Assembly (NCBI GenBank): GCA_022866015.1
Contig: JALHTX010000160.1
Coordinates: 1-6,428 of the forward strand
Length of the DNA: 6,428 nucleotides
Direction: 5' to 3'
Origin: Thermoplasmatota archaeon
Lineage (GTDB): Archaea; Thermoplasmatota; E2; DHVEG-1
Part shown: one piece after another, positions 6,250 to 6,428 of the stretch
How the letters are laid out: every line of letters starts with the position of its first letter
How positions within the stretch are numbered: position 1 is the first letter of the stretch
The notes under the pieces: model-generated
Seen by the model: only the letters and a program-made list of their open reading frames with translations
What the model was told of the DNA's origin: nothing
The model's database searches: none
Program-made: the position numbers and the translations under genes

Positions 6250-6428
6250 ATAAAATTGATCTTAAGTTGTTGAAAATAGATTTTATAGATTAATTTTACG
6301 TGTTAATAACTTTGTTTTCTTAGATTTAATATAATTTGATATTACTAATAGAATTTAAATTTTTTTTTGTATAAAGCTTTTATTACGCTTACTTTTAAAT
6401 ATTTTAAATAATTTTTAATAATGTAGAA
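6250..6428. other. Upstream region of the lipoprotein gene
   Basis: This is very AT-rich, with no ORF of note on either strand. On the minus strand it should hold the lipoprotein promoter. No Shine-Dalgarno site is visible before the ATG at 6249, which would suit a leaderless or nearly leaderless mRNA. Confidence 0.45.
6281..6288 (-). promoter_or_regulatory. Possible TATA box of the lipoprotein gene
   Basis: The minus strand reads CTATAAAA. With archaeal spacing, transcription would begin near 6258, about nine bases before the ATG. That is consistent with the missing ribosome binding site. Confidence 0.35.

Noticed and set aside
5767..6428. TCTACATT at 1553, 5767 and, inverted, at 6421-6428 as ends of an element
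   Set aside because: Eight-base matches without extension, no target duplication and no transposase; occurrence is close to chance in AT-rich DNA.

Overview
The window is a low-GC (roughly 28-30 % by eye) stretch of a cell-surface or extracellular-polysaccharide region. An archaeal source seems more likely than a bacterial one, but this is inference. The supporting signs are TATA-box-like octamers placed 25-45 bases upstream of several starts in place of clear -35/-10 pairs, a GGTGG-type ribosome binding site, an Asp-rich 'DTDDDGYPDDEDDYPTDP' lipoprotein of the kind common in Euryarchaeota and Thermoplasmatota, and a large secreted beta-helix protein. None of these excludes a bacterium.

Layout, left to right. 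(1) Minus strand, 1-1506: a secreted right-handed beta-helix protein with a signal peptide. It is open to the window edge, so its C-terminus is missing. (2) 1507-2093: AT-rich DNA holding decayed minus-strand genes. One is a fragment of a FemAB/GNAT-like acyltransferase (about 1725-1940). Just downstream of it is a 45-codon ORF (1559-1696) with a textbook AGGAG site. (3) Plus strand, 2094-5719: a NodB-type polysaccharide deacetylase, an intact FemAB-like acyltransferase and a Wzx-type polysaccharide flippase, separated by 85 and 310 bases. (4) Minus strand, 5775-6249: a small lipoprotein gene with two apparent lesions, a one-base homopolymer frameshift in the signal peptide and an in-frame TAG codon in the middle of the protein.

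The three plus-strand genes make a coherent set. The deacetylase can expose an amine on a glycan, the FemAB-like enzyme can transfer an acyl or aminoacyl group to such an amine, and the flippase moves lipid-linked glycan across the membrane. The beta-helix protein may bind or process the exported polysaccharide.

The points most worth a second look are the FemAB-like fragment, which matches 13 of 14 residues of the intact copy lying about 1.7 kb away on the other strand, and the in-frame TAG in the lipoprotein. In a pyrrolysine-using archaeon that TAG could be read through; otherwise it marks a pseudogene. No RNA genes, CRISPR arrays or complete mobile elements were seen.
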